Shown here in pieces: positions 58,185-64,000 of a DNA stretch of 64,000 nucleotides (position 1 is the first letter of the stretch; every line of letters begins with the position of its first letter). The DNA is from Porogramme epimiltina. Its lineage: Eukaryota > Basidiomycota > Agaricomycetes > Polyporales > Polyporaceae. Both the position numbers and the translations under genes were made by a program. Location: NCBI GenBank assembly GCA_900155495.1, contig FTLJ01000306.1, forward strand, positions 1 to 64,000, in the 5' to 3' direction. Below the pieces are notes generated by a model. The model was not told the origin of the DNA and ran no database searches. It worked only from the letters and a program-made list of their open reading frames with translations.

Positions 58185-59958
58185 TTACGTGGGCCTCGGA
58201 TCTGAGGCGATGTCGGCACCCTGTTCTATACACCGTTTCTGGAATCTACGCCACTGGCGTTCTTGCACTCGTATCGTCGAGAATAACTCATCCGACTCCG
58301 TGCTCGCCTGCGACCAGTTACGGTGTCCCAGGTGCAGCCTGTCGAGGTATTCATCACCCAGACCCGCCGGGGACTCTCCACCAAATTGGTCCCAAATGGC
58401 AATGAGCACACGCTTTGGGAACCACAGCGAAAAGAGTGCGGCGGCAACGGGGATGTCTTCCTCGGCCAAGAACGAAGGGCCGACCCCGAGATAGTTCAAG
58501 TAGGAGAGTCCCTGTGCTCGCGTCTGGGCCGCGATAACAACGTCGATAGCTTCGCGTGTGACGTCCTCGAGCGCAAAACCTAGCGTGTACAGGTTCGGGC
58601 AGTTCTTGAGAAATGCAGTGAGCACGGAAAACGTCGCGCGCACGATTGTATTGGCTGCTGGACGTATGGAGGGAACCATCCACGCTTGCTCTATATCCGG
58701 CCATCCACACGCCATGGCGTCGAGCGTCGCGTCGTCCAGACCGGCAAAAGACGGTCCCTCAACCTTGAAAACCTTGAGACGATGGAGTAGCGCGAAGGAG
58801 AGGAACGCGGACGGCGGCAGAGGTTCAACATCTGCAACGCGGATGTCACTTTCCCCCAGCGTGATTTGGAGCGTGGTGAGGGAGCCTGTGGAGGGGTGAT
58901 TGGCTAGGGCGGCCCCGAAGGCAACGAGTTCATCCTCTGAGACGGGATTGATGGTACAGACTTCGAGTCGGTGGACTTTCGAAGATCGGATTGCGTGTAT
59001 CAGCTCCGTGCATAAGGACATGTACTCGGAGTCGAGAATGAGACATCGTAATTCGGGGAAGGGGTGATCCATTGCGGAGAGCGCATCCCCAAGCCCGTCA
59101 GCGAACTCGATTGTATGGACTCCGATGATCAACTCTCTAAGCCGAGGTAGGGAGCTGAGGTGGGAGAGAGCACATGGAGTTATAAATACGCCTCTGAGCG
59201 TGCAATAGAGGAGATTGTGTAGGCCGCAAATAGATTCTAGGAGGGGACCGGTGATGTCGTCGTAGAACCTGTTAATGGTGACTGAAAGACGCTCCAGGCG
59301 GGGGGAGCATACGTCGAGGCGGCCATAAAGGAAAGTAAGATTTTCCGGAGGCTTATCTCCATCGTCTGGTTCATCTCTTCTCCAGGAACCTCCAATGTAA
59401 AGGGATTTCAGAGATCCTCCTAGAAGGCGGTACACAGGAGTAGAGTGGGATGGTGTCCTCAAGAGGGTTTCCTGGCACGTCTGTACAAAAGCCAGATTTG
59501 GGAAATTGAGTGGACCGATATGAGCCAGGAGTGTGGACCACCCATGCGCATCGAGTAGGACGGTACAGGCCCAGGAGTAGACGACAACGCCCCGTACGAG
59601 AGAGGTGTAGTAGCGGAGACGAGCGAGATCATCAGAGGTCACATCCCGTAGGATGCTCTAGCAACGGTGACGTCAGTTAAGCGGCAGCTGCTCTGTGGTG
59701 TCTACGTACGGTATGCGTGTCGTGGCCTGAACCTGCTCTGTGTGCTTTCCACAAGCCCGGGGGGAGTGTGTACACAATGACTTCGAAGCAGGGTATGACA
59801 CGCCACAGCTCCTTGAGGGCATGGCCTTTCAGTGACTGACATGTCTGTGCAAGAGCGGCCAGCGTTCTTTCATGATCACAGAGCGACGAGCAAATTAGTG
59901 CTTGAACGTCACTTGGCAGGAAGGGGAGTCCAGTTTTCCTGGGCATCAACATGGGCAT
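58185..59958 (-). CDS. F-box/LRR protein, tandem copy 1
   Basis: Predicted exons 59710-59958 and 58185-59657 give 573 aa. The N terminus (LPSDVQALICSSLCDHERTLAALAQTCQSLKGHALKELWRVI) is F-box-like. The remainder contains leucine-rich strands such as LERLSVTINRF, LRELIIGVHTI and VHRLEVCTI, ending in a basic segment. Probably an SCF substrate adaptor. Start: the longer open frame has no ATG, and the paralogue keeps an ATG six bases downstream (59952), which may be the true start. Copy 2 lies directly upstream on the same strand. Confidence 0.78.
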
Positions 59959-60847
59959 GAGCTTCAGTGCGTAGAAGGGTGGTGCGCGAGTAGTGACGGC
60001 TGCCACGAGGACGGTCACCTATACGCGGTGTACCACAGACGATGAAGGAGTTGGTAAAGAATCAAACTCAGGCGTGCTTGAGTCGGAGCCATCGGAAGAA
60101 CAAGGCAACGTTCGATTGGCGCCCGTGTCTTGAGCCACTCGGCCAAGTCCAAGGGCGGTCCGAGAAATCCGGACATGACTTGTTCACCTGGAACATTCCG
60201 CGCGGCTCCAAAGCAGCGGCTGAAGTCAGCCAGATCACCCGTTTGTGGATGCTCAATCTATACTCATGTCCTCCGGCTCCGGTTTCAGAGGTTGCATGAC
60301 TTGGCCTGCACCGTCGACCGAGCACACGCATGACTGAAGTTTCCCGTGTACGCATCCCTGATTTACGCCGATGTCCCGGCTGTGACGCTGTACGAAGCCG
60401 GTGAGGGTGCCTTGAACCCCGTCCCAAGTAACCCCTGAGCAATATGTTGTTATGTAGTTGGAAACGTAGATAGAAGGGTCATAAACCCTAGTCAGAGTGA
60501 GCCCAAAGTCTAAATGGTCCTACCCCCCAGCATATCAGCACAAAGTCCTTAGTTGACCAATACGGAACTCGGTATTTATGATACGTAACCCACTAACTGA
60601 TCCCTCTCGTCCCTCGCATCCCCGCCTTCCTTGAGCTGTTAAGACACAATTCACCACGCTCCGGAAGGTACAAATAATATGTATTATGGTGGAAGGATGT
60701 TATGGCGTAGCACAAGGATGAAGGGACACCGTCGTCAAAGGACTTTCTGTCAAGTCAAGTAGGCTGGAGGAAGAGGTCGTCGACAGGCCTGCGACGATAT
60801 CAATGAATTGTTCTGTAGGCATGCGCATTGATGTACACACCAGTTGG
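59959..60847. other. Intergenic between the two F-box/LRR copies
   Basis: 889 bp. The 60020-60200 part is the duplicated upstream flank of copy 1; the remainder holds the 3' region of copy 2. A longer untranslated-looking frame continues upstream of the chosen start through 60018, preceded by an acceptor-like TATAG, so a further 5' exon for copy 1 is possible here. Confidence 0.5.
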
Positions 60848-62642
60848 TTATAACGTGGAGCTTGGATCCGAGACGACGTCGGCAGCCCGTGCCATGAGCC
60901 TTTTCTGACGCCTATGCCACAGGCGTTCTTCTACTCGCACCGCCCAAAACCTGCGATCGGACCACGAATTCGCCACGACCCAAGCACGTTGCGACCAGAA
61001 CAGGTCATGGAGGACTTCTGAGTCCTGTTCCCCACCTGTCTCTTCGTCATCCCCTTCCCTGTTAAACGTCCGGTTGTAAATATCTGGCGCTTGTTGTGGA
61101 AACCATAATGAAAGGAGTGATGCGACAGTGTGACAGGCTTCTTTGCCCAACAATGAGGAGCCGACTCCGAGCTTGGTCAAGTTGGAAAATCCCTGGGGAC
61201 TCGTCTGGGCGTCGATAACATCTCCAACCTGAGCTTCGCATATGATGTCCTCAAGCTCGAACCCGAGCTCTATCAAGTGCGGGCAGTGCTTGATAAACGA
61301 ATTGAGCGCGAAAAGTGTTGCGCGTGCGATCATGCTAGCAACTGAACGCCAGATGGGGACCATCCAAGCCTTCTGTATCTCCGGCCATCCACGCGCCATA
61401 GCCTCCAGTGTCGCGTCGTCCAGGCCAGCAAAAGAGGTTCCGCGAATTGTTATTTCCCTGAGACGGTGAAGTGATGCGAATGATAGGAACGCGGACGGCG
61501 GTAGCGGCTCTACCTCCTCAGCCTTGTCGGTTAGTTCTCCCAGGACCATGTCTAGTATTTCGAAGGTGCTTGAGGAAGGGTGGTTGGATAGAGCGCTCCC
61601 GAATGCGACAAGTTCACCTGCCGAGACGGGTTCAACAGTGACGACAGTGACTTGTTCGAGCTTTGAAGATCGGATTGCGTGTATAAGCTCCGTGCATATG
61701 GGCATGCACTCGAAGAAGAGAGAGGCGCGCTGCAATTTGGGGAAGGGGTGGTCCGCTGCTGAGAGTGTATCACCAAGCCCGTCCATGAAATCGATGGTGC
61801 GGATCCGGATAGAGAGTGTTTGAAGGAAGGAAAGGGAGGCGAGATGGGAGAGAACACGGGGGGTGACGAAGACGCCTTCGAGAGTACAATGGAGAAGATT
61901 GTGTAGGCCGCAGATGGATTCCATGAGGGGACTGGCAATGTCGTCGTGAAATTTGTGAACGGTGACGGAAAGATTCTCGAGGCGAGGAGAGCGTAGATTG
62001 AGGTGGGTATAGATTGCGATGAGGTTTTCCGGATTATCTCTGTCATCTGGTCCCTCCGGATACCATTTTGGATCCGCGGCACCTCCTATGTGTAGAGATC
62101 GCAAAGATGTTCCAAGAAGGCGATATATGGGAGGAGGATAATGTGGTGTGTTCAAGAGCCTTCTCTGCCACGTCCGTACAGAGGTGAGATTTGGGAAGTC
62201 GAGTGGGCCAATATGAGCGAGGAGGGTAGACCACTCATGGGCGTTGAGTCGGACGACGGTGCGACTATGATCAATGACAACGCCTTTTAACAGAGAGGCG
62301 TAGTACCGAAGACGGGTGAGATCATCGGAGGTAATGTCACCCGCGAACGTCTAGTAACGGCGGCGTCAGATAGACGTCAGCAGTCACGGCTTCAATGTGG
62401 AGGTCACGTACGATATGCCGCGACCCCGGACGCACTGTCCATAGGCCTGGAGGGAGTGTGTACGCGATGACTTCGAAGCAAGGTATGACACGCCATAGTT
62501 CTTTGAGGGCGGAATCTTTCAGTGACTGACATGTCTGTGCAAGATTGGCCAGCGTTCTTCGATGACCAGTAAGTGACGAGCAAATTAGCGCTTGAACATC
62601 GTTTGGCAGGAAGGCGAGTCCAATTTTCCTAAGCATCAACAT
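60848..62642 (-). CDS. F-box/LRR protein, tandem copy 2
   Basis: Predicted exons 62412-62642 and 60848-62350 give 577 aa. The F-box-like start (LPNDVQALICSSLTGHRRTLANLAQTCQSLKDSALKELWRVI) and LRR-type body (LENLSVTVHKF, LQTLSIRIRTI, LHRLREITIRG) parallel copy 1. The C-terminal quarter differs more, with an inserted acidic stretch (NREGDDEETGGEQDSEV). The open frame extends upstream of the ATG to an acceptor-like CTAG, so an extra 5' exon is possible, as in copy 1. Confidence 0.78.
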
Positions 62643-63308
62643 GGATGTGAGCTTCGGGACGTAGAGGGGTAGTGCGCGAGTAGCGACAGTTGCCACGAGG
62701 ACGGTAACCTAGACACGGCGCACCACAGACAATGAAGGGGTTGGTACAGAATCAAACTCAGGCGTGCCCGAGCCGGAGCCACGAAGAACAAGACCACACT
62801 CGCCTAGCGCCCATGTTCTGAGCCACTCGGCCGATTCCGAGGGCGGTCCGAGAAATTCGGACACTAAGCGCTTGTCCGTGACGTCGTCACTCGAAGCTTG
62901 ACTGAGCTTGAGGCCCGAAGTCTTGAACGTTCCGCCCAACTCCAAGCCGCGCCTGACGCCCGCTCGAGTGCGCACTTGAAGATGCTCGGTGAATTTAGAC
63001 ATCGCCGTGTAACGCGCACCAGTCAAGTTGAAGACCACACCGACGAACAACAACATGCACATTGTCTGTGGCATGGCGGCGCTTTGGCCTCTGGTACACG
63101 GGGCTCGGGTTCGTAGACGACCACACTGGTGTCCCAGTGGCTCACATCACTTTTCTACGCTTTGGCCAAGAGAATCTCTGGGCAATGCGTCGAACGTGTC
63201 GCTACTCCTCCAAATGCTATAAAAGCACCCCCTCTTCTCCTCTCCTCCCTCATCCGCCTCCTCCATCGGACCCTACCAAGTCTCTCAGCTGAACTCTCGT
63301 TTGTGAAG
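62643..63308. other. Divergent region between F-box/LRR copy 2 and the VEPERP-repeat gene
   Basis: 666 bp. The first ~250 bp are the duplicated upstream flank of the F-box/LRR unit. The last ~100 bp contain a TATA box and a C-rich leader for the 63309 gene. Confidence 0.55.
63218..63224 (+). promoter_or_regulatory. TATA box of the 63309 gene
   Basis: TATAAAA lies 85 bp before the ATG, followed by a C/T-rich leader. This is the best TATA match in the window and suggests a regulated gene. Confidence 0.6.
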
Positions 63309-64000
63309 ATGTACCAAAAGTACAAACTGCAAATCACCCAAGGCAGCCGCGACGTGGCTCAAGGCAAGAAGATTACTGTACGCGAGTTCCCTTTCCTCTG
63401 ATAGACTGTCTGAAGCTCACCACGCAAATGTTGTAGTCGCAGCGCGCTGTGGTTCAAGCGACCGGCGCAGCTATGCACGCTGTTGAAAAAGCCGCTAAGA
63501 AATGCTCCAAGATGCGCGAAAGAATCGTGGAGCCCGAGAGACCTGTGGAGCCCGAGAGACCTGTGGAGCCCGAGAGACCTGTGGACTCCGAGAGACCTGT
63601 GGAACTCGAGAGGCCTGCCATGGAACCCGAGAGAACGGTGGAGCCCGAGGGACCGGTGGAGCCCGAGACATCTGTGGAGCCCGAGGAACTTGTGGAAACC
63701 GAGAGACCTGTGGTCCTTGAGAGCCATGGGGGGTACGTTCCTCTCGTCTTCTACGGACCCAAGGAGAAGCCTGAGGTCACACTCAAACGCCTCAATGACG
63801 TCGCAACCGAGGAAGAAGAGAATTTGAAGGAGTTACAGGCCGACGGTGACTTGCCGGCATACATGGCACTGGGGAAGGAAGTGATACAAAGTCTTCCGTC
63901 ACCCCCGCCGGTTGACTGGCGGGGGTTCCTGCCCGGCATATCTATTTCCGACCTTAACAATTTTGTCAAAAACAATCAACTCGGCTATACCACCCGCACT
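63309..64000 (+). CDS. Hypothetical protein with VEPERP hexapeptide repeats (partial)
   Basis: Predicted exon 1 is 63309-63377; exon 2 starts at 63437 and stays open to the end of the window, so the 3' end is missing. After MYQKYKLQITQGSRDV and a short helical stretch (AMHAVEKAAKKCSKM), about ten imperfect copies of VEPERP (18 bp each, about 63528-63710) follow. Then comes a non-repetitive region (YVPLVFYGPKEKPEVTLKRL, VDWRGFLPGISISDLNNFV). No signal peptide or known domain is visible. The repeat length is likely polymorphic. Function unknown. Confidence 0.65.

Larger units (their letters stand above)
58185..62900 (-). repeat. Tandem duplication of an F-box/LRR gene (~2.7-kb unit)
   Basis: Copy 1 (gene at 58185-59958) and copy 2 (gene at 60848-62642) are homologous through both exons and into the upstream flank: the block starting at 60033 (GACGATGAAGGAGTTGG) recurs at 62730 (GACAATGAAGGGGTTGG) and continues for about 150 bp. 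Both copies are open. Confidence 0.85.

Noticed and set aside
1..64000. Telomere, CRISPR array, rDNA or a secondary-metabolite cluster
   Set aside because: No TTAGGG arrays, no regularly spaced repeat-spacer structure, no rRNA-like sequence, and no PKS, NRPS or terpene synthase core gene.

Overview
This is a window of a filamentous basidiomycete nuclear genome, most likely an Agaricomycete such as a polypore or related wood or litter fungus. The reasons are dense short introns (mostly 50-75 nt, GT-AG), GC-rich coding sequence, pyrimidine-rich promoters, F-box/LRR and MYND-finger gene families, a Dicer, and a Tad/RTE-style LINE. I cannot name the species. Gene models below were built by hand from splice sites and reading-frame continuity, so exon edges are predictions.

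Left and centre (1-33 kb). A 5'-truncated LINE (about 106-3620, minus strand) abuts one arm of a large diverged inverted repeat. The left arm (about 3620-8840) carries two MYND zinc-finger genes, A and B, on the plus strand. The right arm (about 27735-32945) carries the same two genes in mirror order on the minus strand (B' and A'). Distances within the arms agree to within about 10 bp over 4 kb. The roughly 19-kb spacer holds a 12-kb GC-rich stretch without a supportable gene, a Ser/Pro-rich conserved-looking gene (20133-22354) and glutathione reductase (24495-26377).

MYND expansion, continued (33-37 kb). Two more MYND genes, C and D, sit in tandem on the plus strand beyond the right arm, making six in the window. 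The duplicated unit also carried the 3' end of a neighbouring glucan 1,3-beta-glucosidase gene, leaving a dead fragment between C and D. All six genes share an N-terminal MYND finger whose last two ligands (HxxxC) are separated by a phase-2 intron at the same codon, and a Trp-rich C-terminal signature. This family is the best candidate for something undescribed.

Right half (37-64 kb), ordinary gene-dense housekeeping DNA: membrane-anchored GH5 exo-beta-1,3-glucanase (minus); F-box-like/LRR protein (minus); translation release factor eRF1 (minus), head to head with the RNase P/MRP subunit POP7 (plus); a full-length Dicer (minus) with a MITE-like hairpin in one intron; an F-box protein (minus); EMC4 (plus) convergent with an L-rhamnose mutarotase-like gene (minus); a Rab11/Ypt3 GTPase (plus) with a 5-nt microexon; two tandem F-box/LRR paralogues (minus); and the start of a gene encoding a VEPERP-type hexapeptide repeat that runs off the window.

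The window therefore divides into a rearranged, duplication-rich accessory half and a conserved half. The RNA-silencing gene DCL lies beside the duplicated region, but nothing in the sequence shows a functional link.
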